Part shown: positions 48,391-56,473 of the stretch, piece by piece | How the letters are laid out: the number at the start of each line of letters is the position of its first letter | How positions within the stretch are numbered: position 1 is the stretch's first letter | NCBI RefSeq assembly: GCF_012524205.1 | Contig: NZ_JABACI010000003.1 | Span: 1 to 64,000, forward strand | DNA length: 64,000 nt | Source: Microbacterium salsuginis | GTDB lineage: Bacteria > Actinomycetota > Actinomycetes > Actinomycetales > Microbacteriaceae | Direction of reading: 5' to 3' | Program-made: the position numbers and the translations under genes | Notes under the pieces: model-generated | The model's database searches: none | The model's input: the letters and a program-made list of their open reading frames with translations, nothing else | Told to the model about the DNA's origin: nothing

Positions 48391-50070
48391 ATGGAGCTCA
48401 CCGACTACATCCGGATCCTGCGCAAGAACTGGGTGATCATCGTCGTCGCGACTCTCGTCGGCGTCGGCGTGGCAGCCGTTTGGTCGCTCACGCGCACGCC
48501 CGAGTACGAGGCATCGAGCACGGTTTTCGTGTCGACGCAGTCCGGCGGGTCGATTCAGGAGCTTCAGCAAGGCTCGACCTTCACGCAGGGAAGGGTGCAG
48601 ACCTACGCCCAGCTGGTCACCACCCCGATCGTCATGAATCCAGTGATCGCCGAACTCGAGCTCGAGACCACTGCCGGCAGCCTCGCCACGCAGGTGACGG
48701 CATCCGCAGCCCTCAACACGACCCTGATCACGATCACCGCGACCGACACCGAGCCGGTCCGTGCAGCCGAGACCGCCAACGCGCTCGCCGCGTCGCTGAC
48801 GGCGGCGGTCGCCGAGATCGAGTCAGTGCAGGGCGCTGACGGAGCGACCACCAGCCCAGTACGGCTGTCGCCGGTCAAGAACGCACTGCCGCCGCTCGAG
48901 CCGTCGAGCCCGAACGTGCCGCGCAACCTCGCGATCGGCGCGCTCGTCGGTCTTGCACTCGGCATCGGCATCTCGGTGCTGCGTGCCGTGCTCGATTCAC
49001 GCATCCGCACACCGCGCGACGTCGAGCAGCTGACCGACCGACCCATCATCGGCACGATCGCATTCGACCCGAAGGCTAGCGAGCGCCCCTTGATCGTGCA
49101 CGCCGACCCCCTCAGCCCTCGCGCCGAGTCGTTCCGCGTGATGCGAACGAACCTGCAGTTCCTCGACCTCGGCGACAAGTCGTCCTTCGTCATCACGTCG
49201 AGCGTCCCCACCGAGGGCAAATCCACCACCACGATCAACCTGGCGATCGCCCTCGCTGACGCCGGCAAGCGCGTCGCACTGCTTGACACCGATCTGCGCA
49301 AGCCGAAGGTCGCCGAGTACCTCGGCATCGAGGGCGGTGTGGGCTTGACGGATGTGCTCATCGGCCGCACGCGCATCGGCGATGTCATGCTCCCGTGGGG
49401 TGGCCGCCAGCTGTACGTGCTGCCCGCCGGCAAGATTCCGCCGAATCCCAGCGAGCTGCTCGGCTCGGAGCGTATGCGCGCCCTTCTCGAGGTGCTCGAG
49501 CGCGACTTCGACGTCGTGCTGTGCGATGCTCCCCCGCTTCTTCCTGTGACGGATGGCGCGATCCTTGCGAAGGCGACGGGCGGCGCCATCGTGATCGTGG
49601 CCGCTGGCAAGACCAACCGTCAGCAGCTGGCGGGCGCGCTCGATGCCCTTGAGACCGTTGGCGCCCACGTAGCCGGCGTCGCGATGACCATGGTACCGAC
49701 GCGCGGTCCCGACTCGTATGCGTACGGCTACGGGTACGTCGCCTATGGGTACGTCGACGACTCCAAGAACGTCAAGTCCGGCAAGACGCCCAAGAAGGCC
49801 AAGTCCGCGAAGCCGGCGCAAACCCCGAAGCAGCCGAAGCCGCAGGCTTCCGCGACGGCGGGGCCGCTCCGCTCGTCGACCGCTGCTCCGGCCGCGCCGG
49901 CGCCCGCACCCGAGGCGACGCGGAGCGCGTCATTCGCCCCGCAGCCCGTCGCCGCGGCCCCTGCCCCATCGCCCCGCCCGCCTGCGGCTGATCCGGACCC
50001 AGACGGCGAGGCGCTGACGATCGACGACATCATCCGAGAGTCCGGCGGTTTCACCAAGCCGTCGGCCTGA
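48391..50070 (+). CDS. Wzz-BY-kinase fusion, exopolysaccharide chain-length control
   Basis: This 559-residue protein joins a Wzz-like membrane domain to a bacterial tyrosine kinase. Helices lie at about 14-33 and 180-199. The kinase has Walker A (SSVPTEGKST, K277), Walker A' (ALLDTDLRKP) and Walker B (VVLCDA, D379). A tyrosine cluster of six residues is at 443-454 (SYAYGYGYVAYGY), the autophosphorylation sites. An Ala/Pro-rich tail of about 100 residues ends IIRESGGF. It should control polymer length and export together with the Wzx/Wzy proteins encoded downstream. Its start has AAAGGCGG upstream. The phosphatase gene upstream is its likely partner. Confidence 0.93.
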   Translation: MELTDYIRILRKNWVIIVVATLVGVGVAAVWSLTRTPEYEASSTVFVSTQSGGSIQELQQGSTFTQGRVQTYAQLVTTPIVMNPVIAELELETTAGSLATQVTASAALNTTLITITATDTEPVRAAETANALAASLTAAVAEIESVQGADGATTSPVRLSPVKNALPPLEPSSPNVPRNLAIGALVGLALGIGISVLRAVLDSRIRTPRDVEQLTDRPIIGTIAFDPKASERPLIVHADPLSPRAESFRVMRTNLQFLDLGDKSSFVITSSVPTEGKSTTTINLAIALADAGKRVALLDTDLRKPKVAEYLGIEGGVGLTDVLIGRTRIGDVMLPWGGRQLYVLPAGKIPPNPSELLGSERMRALLEVLERDFDVVLCDAPPLLPVTDGAILAKATGGAIVIVAAGKTNRQQLAGALDALETVGAHVAGVAMTMVPTRGPDSYAYGYGYVAYGYVDDSKNVKSGKTPKKAKSAKPAQTPKQPKPQASATAGPLRSSTAAPAAPAPAPEATRSASFAPQPVAAAPAPSPRPPAADPDPDGEALTIDDIIRESGGFTKPSA

Positions 50071-50083
50071 GCGGAGCAGCCGC

Positions 50084-50965
50084 ATGAGGTCCTGGGGCGC
50101 TTCGCGCTGGATCGCTGTCGCGGCAATCGCGGTGCTTGCCGTCGTCGTCGGCGCCCTTGCCTTCGCGGCATACCAGCGCGCGAACCCGGAGCCGACGCCC
50201 GCCGAGCCCGGCCCCGTGCCGTCGTTCGATCTTGGAGTGCAGACGCAGACTCCCACACCGACGGCACCGGCTGCGGTGCCGGTCGCCCTCGACGCGCAAC
50301 GGTACCTGTCGGTGGGCGGGGAGCAGTGGTGGCGCGCGACCGCCGGCGCGTGCAACGGCCCTGCTCCAGTCGTGGAGCGCTCGCCCGACGGCGGCCAGAC
50401 ATGGGTCGACGTCACACCCACGTACCGCGGCATCGCCCAGGTGCAGTCGCTCGACGCGTTCTCGGCCCAGGACGCCGAGATGGTCGCCGCCCTGGCCGGC
50501 TGCGAGACGCAGGCGCTCCGTACGTACACGAACGGGGAGTTCTGGGAGTCGTATCCCGATGTGCTCGCGGCCTCGCGTTACGTGAACCCAACGGATGCCG
50601 CAACCGTCGTCCTCCCAAGCGGCCCGGTCGCCGCGCCCTGCGCGCAGGCGTCGGGGCTACGCGCTTCAGGTGACACCGTGGCCGTTCTGTGCGACGGTCG
50701 CGCCTGGAACCGGGCTGACACACAATGGCTGCAGCTCGCACCAGAGAACGCCATCGCGCTGACGCTCGACGGCTCCGACGTGATCGTCGCTCATACGGCT
50801 CCAGACTGCGCCGGAGTTGCGGTGTCCCGCGCCACGCCCGAGTCGTCGCCCCCGGTCGCCTGCGCCGAGGGCGTGGATGCTGCCGTTCCGACAGCGATCG
50901 ACCTCGCCGGCTCCGATCTCTACCTCTGGTCCGCCGACTCTCTGGTTACGGTCCCGATCCCCTGA
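50084..50965 (+). CDS. Membrane-anchored protein, possible beta-propeller
   Basis: I do not recognise this 293-residue protein with confidence. A short cytoplasmic N terminus is followed by one membrane helix (about 9-29), a Pro/Thr linker and an extracellular domain of about 215 residues. That domain has a sialidase/BNR-like stretch, VERSPDGGQTWVDVTP, and six scattered Cys residues, several likely to be paired. It starts 14 bases after the autokinase stop with GGAGC upstream, so it is probably co-transcribed. Binding or sensing of the exported polymer would fit but is not shown. Confidence 0.75.
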   Translation: MRSWGASRWIAVAAIAVLAVVVGALAFAAYQRANPEPTPAEPGPVPSFDLGVQTQTPTPTAPAAVPVALDAQRYLSVGGEQWWRATAGACNGPAPVVERSPDGGQTWVDVTPTYRGIAQVQSLDAFSAQDAEMVAALAGCETQALRTYTNGEFWESYPDVLAASRYVNPTDAATVVLPSGPVAAPCAQASGLRASGDTVAVLCDGRAWNRADTQWLQLAPENAIALTLDGSDVIVAHTAPDCAGVAVSRATPESSPPVACAEGVDAAVPTAIDLAGSDLYLWSADSLVTVPIP

Positions 50966-50970
50966 ACCGC

Positions 50971-51062
50971 GTTCGTCGAGCGAGCGAGGTACGAGCGAGA
51001 CGAGTGCGCCGACAGCTACTCGTTCGTTGAGCGAGCGAGGAACGAGCGAGACGAAGCGCCGC
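50971..51062 (+). repeat. Two direct GAGCGAG-type repeats
   Basis: Copies at 50971-51010 and 51021-51062 share GAGCGAGCGAGGAACGAGCG-type cores (the first has GTACG). They start 6 bases beyond the stop of the membrane-anchored protein gene and probably end that transcript. A remnant core is found at 51413-51429. Confidence 0.8.
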
Positions 51063-51104
51063 GACGTGAGAACGACTCGGGGCCAATCCCCTGCCCTCCC
51101 TCGC

Positions 51105-51133
51105 TTGACACCACACCACCCAGCGCTCATCAT
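51105..51133 (+). promoter_or_regulatory. Candidate sigma-70 promoter
   Basis: A consensus -35, TTGACA (51105-51110), is followed by a 17-base spacer and a CATCAT -10-like box (51128-51133, four of six matches to TATAAT). It could drive the short ORF at 51218 or the sugar-transferase gene at 51532. Confidence 0.45.
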
Positions 51134-51217
51134 GGCTTCAGCACGGCGTCACTGGGGTCGCCGATCGCATCTGTCCGGATCCTTCCCGCGGATCCGCCTG
51201 GGGAGCAGAGGTCACTC

Positions 51218-51340
51218 ATGTTCGGCTCGCGTCGTCGCGTCCGGTTCATCTCGACCTCCCGTCGCGCCGTCTGCGCGCTCCTGCCACGCCCCCGTGCGAC
51301 TGGCTCAAGCAGCCCGTCTCTCTCGGTGAAGACGCACTAG
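51218..51340 (+). CDS. Candidate small Arg-rich ORF, 40 residues
   Basis: An ATG preceded by GCAGAGGT opens a 40-codon frame (MFGSRRRVRFISTSRRAVCA at its start) ending in TAG. A promoter-like sequence lies 85 bases upstream and a perfect 12-bp hairpin begins 17 bases after the stop. The product has no known domain. In another frame the same stretch continues as DWLKQPVSLGEDALAETLIR without a start codon, which looks more protein-like and may mean a frameshifted gene. Coding status is uncertain. Confidence 0.3.
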   Translation: MFGSRRRVRFISTSRRAVCALLPRPRATGSSSPSLSVKTH

Positions 51341-51357
51341 CCGAGACCCTCATCCGT

Positions 51358-51388
51358 GCCCACCGCGCTCCCGACAAGCGCGGTGGGC
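51358..51388 (+). terminator. Perfect 12-bp stem hairpin
   Basis: GCCCACCGCGCT (51358-51369) pairs exactly with AGCGCGGTGGGC (51377-51388) around a 7-base loop. It is located 144 bases upstream of the sugar-transferase gene. It would end any transcript coming from the membrane-anchored protein gene or from the promoter at 51105. Confidence 0.65.
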
Positions 51389-51531
51389 GCACCACCTCGT
51401 TCTCCCGCTGGCCCTTGAGCGAGCGAAGGGACCGTGCGTCTTTGGGAATGCGGTAACGTGCGAATCTCAAGATGAGCTCGCTCTCATAATGACCACGCCC
51501 TCTGCCGCGCACTGCTACGACGAGGACAAGA

Positions 51532-53175
51532 ATGCCCACCTCGTACATCCCACCGAAACGTTCGACTGGTAACCTGCCGATGCTGGTACAGCACCCCACG
51601 GCTGAACGAGAAGGCACTGTGACGTCGAATGCTCCCCTCGACGCGACGACGATGACGCAATCCGACCCCGCCCAACCGGAGGTCTCTGCTTCAGCGCGCC
51701 AGCGTCACGTGGCGGTCCCTGGAACGCTGTCCCGCACGCCGACACCTTGGCGGCGCGCGTACGCTCTGCGACTCTGGCTCAGCGATCTGTTCGTACTTCT
51801 GTGGGTGGCTTACGGCACGCAACTCTTGTGGTTCGGATTCGGCGACGCGCTAGTAGCGGCCCGGGAGGATGCACGATTTCCTGAGGTGTCCTACTGGCTC
51901 TTCTCCGGAGCACTGGTCGTTGTTTGGATGTGGGCTCTTTCCCTGTCCGACTCCCGCGACCACCGCGTCATCGGTGCGGGCACTACGGAGTATGTACGTG
52001 TCGCCAGAGCCAGCCTTGCGCTTTTCGGCGCGATCGCGATCATTGCCTTCCTCGTCCGGATCGACATCGCACGCGGGTATCTCCTGATTGCCCTGCCCCT
52101 CGGAATCCTGACACTCGTCTTTGAGCGCTGGATTTGGCGCCAGTGGCTGCTCGCGCACCGCACAATGGGTGAGTATTCTGCTCGCGTCATTCTGGTCGGA
52201 TCGCTTGAGTCCGTTTCTCAGATCGCTCACGAGCTTCAGCGGTCGTGGAGCGCAGGATACGTTGTGGTCGGTGCATGCATCCCGTCCGGCAAAGTTGCCG
52301 AAACGATCCCCGGCACAGAGATCCCGATCATGGGCAACGTTGAGAGCATCGAACGTGCTCTCGCGGCGACTGATGCCGATACCGTCGCTGTCACGAGCAC
52401 TGATGATCTTCCCCCAGCGAAGGTCAAGCAGATCTCGTGGGCTCTCGAGCCGGGGCATCAACACCTCGTTCTCGCCCCTAGTATCACAGATATCGCGGGA
52501 CCTCGACTGCACACACGCCCTGTAGCAGGCCTGCCGCTCATTCACGTCGAAACACCAAAGTTCAGCCGCGGCCAGCGGTTCGCCAAACGCTCGTTTGATG
52601 TTGTCGCCGCGACGCTGCTGATACTGCTCGCCTCACCTGTTCTCATTGCCGTCGGATTGGGCGTCAAGGCGACAAGCCCGGGCCCGCTCCTGTTCCGGCA
52701 AGAGCGAGTCGGACTTCGGGGAACGCCGTTCCAGATGCTCAAGTTCCGCTCAATGCGCGTCGGTGCCGATGCCGAGCTGAACGCACTGCTCAAGGCTCAG
52801 GGGACGAGCGAGAAGCCCCTGTTCAAGGTGAAAGATGACCCGCGGATCACGCCTATCGGTCGTTTCCTCCGTAAGTACTCGCTCGACGAACTTCCCCAAC
52901 TCTTCAATGTGCTCAGCGGATCAATGAGCATCGTCGGACCACGCCCACAAGTCGCGGCGGAGGTGGCGCTATATTCGGACGCCGCCCGTCGCCGCCTGCT
53001 CGCTCGGCCCGGCATTACGGGGCTATGGCAAGTGAGCGGCCGGTCTGCGTTGGGGTGGGAAGACGCGGTAAAGCTCGATCTTTACTACGTTGAGAACTGG
53101 TCGCTCGTGGGCGATGTCGCGATCCTCGCAAAAACGGTGCGAACCGTCCTGTTCCCTGGGGAGACTGCTCACTAG
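51532..53175 (+). CDS. Initiating sugar transferase (polyprenyl glycosylphosphotransferase)
   Basis: This 547-residue enzyme starts exopolysaccharide repeat-unit synthesis by linking a sugar phosphate to undecaprenyl phosphate at the membrane. Four N-terminal helices (within about 75-205) and a Rossmann-like central domain precede the catalytic bacterial sugar transferase domain, which begins KRSFDVVAA. Family motifs LFRQERVG, KFRSMR, LDELPQLFNVL and SIVGPRP are intact. I list the ATG at 51532 (GAGGA upstream). A GTG at 51619 with AGAAGG would shorten it to 518 residues and is equally plausible. The donor sugar (glucose or galactose are common) is unknown. Confidence 0.9.
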   Translation: MPTSYIPPKRSTGNLPMLVQHPTAEREGTVTSNAPLDATTMTQSDPAQPEVSASARQRHVAVPGTLSRTPTPWRRAYALRLWLSDLFVLLWVAYGTQLLWFGFGDALVAAREDARFPEVSYWLFSGALVVVWMWALSLSDSRDHRVIGAGTTEYVRVARASLALFGAIAIIAFLVRIDIARGYLLIALPLGILTLVFERWIWRQWLLAHRTMGEYSARVILVGSLESVSQIAHELQRSWSAGYVVVGACIPSGKVAETIPGTEIPIMGNVESIERALAATDADTVAVTSTDDLPPAKVKQISWALEPGHQHLVLAPSITDIAGPRLHTRPVAGLPLIHVETPKFSRGQRFAKRSFDVVAATLLILLASPVLIAVGLGVKATSPGPLLFRQERVGLRGTPFQMLKFRSMRVGADAELNALLKAQGTSEKPLFKVKDDPRITPIGRFLRKYSLDELPQLFNVLSGSMSIVGPRPQVAAEVALYSDAARRRLLARPGITGLWQVSGRSALGWEDAVKLDLYYVENWSLVGDVAILAKTVRTVLFPGETAH

Positions 53176-53217
53176 ATGCGCCGCCCAGGAACGTCCGTCG
53201 AATAGTGACTCGTGATG

Positions 53218-53238
53218 AACCGGGAGGACCTCCCGGTT
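53218..53238 (+). terminator. Hairpin after the sugar transferase gene
   Basis: AACCGGGAG (53218-53226) and CTCCCGGTT (53230-53238) form a perfect 9-bp stem with a GAC loop, 43 bases after the stop codon. It begins a 448-base interval without an intact gene. Confidence 0.65.
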
Positions 53239-53290
53239 GACCAGTGGAGCGGTCTAGTTTTCGCACACGGGCCCGGGAAGATCCTCGTGA

Positions 53291-53557
53291 CAAATACGAA
53301 CGCTGTCCCGGCACCACGCCGACGTCTTTCGAGCCCTGAGCTCGGGACGCTCATTCGGGTGTCCTGGCACAACATCGAACGCCGCCGCGGCCACTTCCGC
53401 GACGTTCTCGCCAGCCGACCTCGAGAATGCGATGCAGGCTTTCCGAGCAGATCGCCAGCAGCTGAGCGAGTTCAAGAGGGCGAACCTCGGTCAGGCCTCC
53501 GGCGCTTCAGCGCGAGTCCAACGCCTCGCTTTCTCGCGACGCCACACTCGCCGGTAG
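53291..53557 (+). pseudogene. Remnant of a gene, possibly a glycosyltransferase C terminus
   Basis: A frame open from 53291 to a TAG at 53555-53557 encodes 88 residues with normal amino-acid composition, including SPADLENAMQAFRADRQQLS and a basic end. There is no usable start codon near its beginning and a TGA lies just upstream. The Leu/Glu/Ala/Arg-rich helical end resembles the C terminus of a GT4-type glycosyltransferase, but the match is weak. It probably marks a gene lost during reshuffling of the exopolysaccharide locus. Confidence 0.35.
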
Positions 53558-53623
53558 TCTGCTATCGAACTCATCAACGGCGGGATGAGACCGTCCAGTC
53601 CCGTGAGGAGCGCAAGTTCGATG

Positions 53624-54424
53624 AGATCGCCTGAAGTGGAAACCGTTCATTGGAACCCTCGAATCCCTGTGGTGGCGGGGCGGATCGGAAAGTTCGTTCC
53701 CATCCGCAGGCGGGCGCAGAACTTCGGTGATCTGCTGGGCCCAATAGTGGTTGAAGGGCTAAGACCGCAGGTGCCACCCCCCGCCCGACGGCGGCTTGTG
53801 GCAGTCGGTTCGATTCTTCACCTAGCGGAGGATGGCGACGTCGTTTGGGGCACAGGCAGGAATGGCAAGATTCCTGTAGACCGCCACACTTTCCACTCCC
53901 TGGACGTGCGAGCTGTCCGAGGACCGCTAACACGAGACTTCCTCCTAGGGCGAGGAATAGAAGTGCCAGAGACGTACGGCGACCCGGGGCTCCTTATCCC
54001 GTTCGTGATGCCTGAACTGAGCCAACCGCGCGTGCGTTCGGGTGTGACCGTCATTATGAACTTCAACGATGCGCGCGAGCGCTCTGTCCCCGGGAGTAAC
54101 ATCCCGAGCCAGATCCGCGTTCTGTCTGCTCGGTCGCCAGTCAAGACATGCCTGCGAGCCATCAGCGAGAGCGAGTTCGTGATCGGTTCGTCGCTGCATG
54201 CGATCGTTGTCGCAGACGCCTTGGGCATTCCGGCACGGCTCGTACGCTCCAGCCGTGAGCCATTGTTCAAGTACGAGGACTATTTCTCGGGCACACGGCG
54301 CGACCTGTCATTCGCCGCGACCATCGGCGATGCGCTACGGATGGGCCCCCACGAGCCACTCACATTCGATCTGAGCGAACTCCTAGATTCCTTTCCGCGC
54401 GATCTATGGACACTGGACGGCTAG
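53624..54424 (+). CDS. Polysaccharide pyruvyl transferase family protein (paralogue 1)
   Basis: This 266-residue protein shows the pyruvyl transferase pattern: VHWNPR near the start, QNFGDLLGPIVVE, VWGTGRNG, DVRAVRGPLTR, YGDPGLLIP, then SSLHAIVVADALGIP and VRSSREPLFKYEDYFSG. Such enzymes add pyruvate ketals or related groups from phosphoenolpyruvate to polymer sugars. I chose the ATG at 53624 by alignment with its paralogue at 57946, although the ATG at 53585 is also open. GAGGAG lies 10 bases upstream. The two paralogues frame a glycosyltransferase, a propeller protein and the flippase. Confidence 0.85.
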   Translation, partial: RSPEVETVHWNPRIPVVAGRIGKFVPIRRRAQNFGDLLGPIVVEGLRPQVPPPARRRLVAVGSILHLAEDGDVVWGTGRNGKIPVDRHTFHSLDVRAVRGPLTRDFLLGRGIEVPETYGDPGLLIPFVMPELSQPRVRSGVTVIMNFNDARERSVPGSNIPSQIRVLSARSPVKTCLRAISESEFVIGSSLHAIVVADALGIPARLVRSSREPLFKYEDYFSGTRRDLSFAATIGDALRMGPHEPLTFDLSELLDSFPRDLWTLDG

Positions 54425-54429
54425 GGCCG

Positions 54430-55455
54430 ATGCCTCAAGACAACACCGCCAGCGACGGGACTATCCGCGTGTTGCAGTCCGCAAGGAGGCCGCGCGCGCA
54501 CACAAATCCCTTCATCACGCAACTGATGGCGTCAGCGAACCCCGCGCAGGTCAAGATGATTCCGTTCACCTGGCGTGGGGCCATTTTCGGGCGGTATGAT
54601 CTCGTCCATCTCCACTGGCCTGAGTACCTCGTCCGCGGAGAGAATGTTGCCATCCGGGTGATAGCCCGAGCCCTCTTTGCCGTCTTCCTCGCTCGCATTC
54701 GCATACTCCGAATACCCATCATTCAAACGGTACATAATAAGGACGCGCATGAGACGGGCTCCGCACGCGAGCGCCGACTGCTGACCAAACTCACGGATCG
54801 AGTCAGTGCTCGCATTTTCATGGTGCCCGATGGCGATATGGGGCCAACAGATTTCTTCATCCCCCACGGGCATTATCGCGACTGGTTCGCAGAGATCGAA
54901 AGCTCGCCGGTTGTGCCAGGCCGCATAGCATTTGTTGGGATAGTTCGTCCCTACAAAGGTCTAGACGAACTCATCCGTGCCTTCGCTGGACTGTCGGGGA
55001 AGTATTCACTCACCATTAGCGGGCGGGCCCTCTCTCAAGGTTACGAGGCGGTTCTGCGCGAGCTCGCTTCTTCCGATCGTCGCGTATCCCTAGACATTAG
55101 ACATATCGATGACGTCGAGTTAGTGAATCGCGTGACTAGCGCTGCGCTGATAGTGCTGCCGTACCGCGACGTATACAACTCGGGTGCACTGCTGCTGGCG
55201 CTGTCCCTGGGGCGCCGCGTGCTCGTCAGGTCATCGCCAACAGTCGACGCCCTGGCGCGGGAGGTTGGCCCGGGATGGATTGAGACATTTGACGGACCGC
55301 TCTCTCCGAAAGACCTTGAGCTAGCAATCTCAAGACGACCCCAGCGTGCCGACGAACGGCCGAACCTTGACCGAAGAGATTGGCAGGGCATTGCTGAAAG
55401 CCATCGGGCCGCGTACACAGCGGTACTTCGACGGCGGTCGATCGGGACCAACTGA
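54430..55455 (+). CDS. GT4-type glycosyltransferase
   Basis: The 341-residue protein lacks membrane-spanning domains beyond one hydrophobic stretch (about 85-105). It shows a GT-B layout: DLVHLHWPEYL and TVHNKDAHE in the N-terminal domain, then FVGIVRPYKGLDELI and LPYRDVYNSGALLLALSLGR in the C-terminal domain, the latter matching the donor-binding region of GT4. It should transfer a sugar to the growing lipid-linked repeat unit at the inner face of the membrane. I chose the ATG at 54430 (AGGG upstream); a frame extension to 54406 would overlap the previous gene. Donor and linkage are unknown. Confidence 0.87.
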   Translation: MPQDNTASDGTIRVLQSARRPRAHTNPFITQLMASANPAQVKMIPFTWRGAIFGRYDLVHLHWPEYLVRGENVAIRVIARALFAVFLARIRILRIPIIQTVHNKDAHETGSARERRLLTKLTDRVSARIFMVPDGDMGPTDFFIPHGHYRDWFAEIESSPVVPGRIAFVGIVRPYKGLDELIRAFAGLSGKYSLTISGRALSQGYEAVLRELASSDRRVSLDIRHIDDVELVNRVTSAALIVLPYRDVYNSGALLLALSLGRRVLVRSSPTVDALAREVGPGWIETFDGPLSPKDLELAISRRPQRADERPNLDRRDWQGIAESHRAAYTAVLRRRSIGTN

Positions 55456-55555
55456 TCTATCCATCAACCAGAACCTTGGGCACATGTGACCCATGCATGT
55501 GGCCGGAACTTTTGTCCGAGTGATCTAGAAAGATTAGGCAAGGAACTAATACCGA

Positions 55556-56473
55556 GTGACTATCGCAACCCTCGAACGTTTTAGTTTGTCGTCGCCGCTC
55601 ACTCAACTCCTCGATACGGCGACCGCGAACGGCCTAAGCAACATCTTCAATCCGAGCATCACGACTCATCGCGACGCAACACTGATCGCCTTCCGTGCGG
55701 AGAGCTTTCCGGGAGAGCGACCGTTCCGGGCATATCTGATGATTTCCACAAGAGATTCCGTCTCACTAATAGATTTGACAGCAGCATCGGCGAGCGTGGG
55801 AATACCTAAGACGGCGGACCCTAAGCTTGTCAATCTGGGCTCAAGCGTGTATGTCACATTCAACACCGGCCATGTGCATACCGGCCAGAACGATATCTAC
55901 CTCCAGAAGGTGTTTCCAGAATTAGCCGCACCGCAGCGATGCGCGCTCGGACACCGCCGAGATGTTGAGAAGAACTGGGGATTCTTCATCGGCACCGACG
56001 GAACCCTGGGCGCGCTCTATTCGCTTTCCCCGTTGAACATCTTGCGTTTGACCACGGGGGAACTGGGCTCCGACGATCAACTCCATTTTGAGATGTTGAC
56101 TGATGCGCCGCTCGCGAAGCGATTCCCAAACATCCACATCGGCTCACAGCCGATTATTCTGCCGAACGGACACGCAATCGTCGTCGCGAATCAGCAGCGG
56201 CCAATCCCGGGCCTACGGCGGAAATTCTACTTCGGCCGGCTTGTCGAGGTCGATCTTGCGGGTGGTTCAATAGCACAGCTAAGCCCTGCACGGCTTATTC
56301 ACTCCTGGACGTCCATGCGGCCACAGTGGAGACGTCACAATCCCAACCTCATCTCGGCCACATACTTTTCGGGCCTCAGCGTCGCAGGCGATTCCTTCAT
56401 TCTGAGTTATGGGATCAATGACAAACGTCCCGGTCTCGCACACGTGCCGATCGACTACGCCTGGGGTGCATGA
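55556..56473 (+). CDS. Beta-propeller protein related to glycosidase folds
   Basis: The 305-residue protein is not clearly assignable. It has a five-blade-like pattern as in GH43/GH130-type propellers: NIFNPSITTHRDATLIAFRA, KLVNLGSSVYVTFN, EKNWGFFIG, SQPIILPNGH and HNPNLISATYFSGL, with a C terminus FILSYGINDKRPGLAHV that recalls the active-site end of GH130 phosphorylases. No signal peptide is present. The GTG at 55556 is preceded by AAGGA at 11 bases. In an exopolysaccharide locus it may modify or bind the repeat unit. Codons are visibly less GC-rich than in region 1. Confidence 0.65.
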   Translation: MTIATLERFSLSSPLTQLLDTATANGLSNIFNPSITTHRDATLIAFRAESFPGERPFRAYLMISTRDSVSLIDLTAASASVGIPKTADPKLVNLGSSVYVTFNTGHVHTGQNDIYLQKVFPELAAPQRCALGHRRDVEKNWGFFIGTDGTLGALYSLSPLNILRLTTGELGSDDQLHFEMLTDAPLAKRFPNIHIGSQPIILPNGHAIVVANQQRPIPGLRRKFYFGRLVEVDLAGGSIAQLSPARLIHSWTSMRPQWRRHNPNLISATYFSGLSVAGDSFILSYGINDKRPGLAHVPIDYAWGA

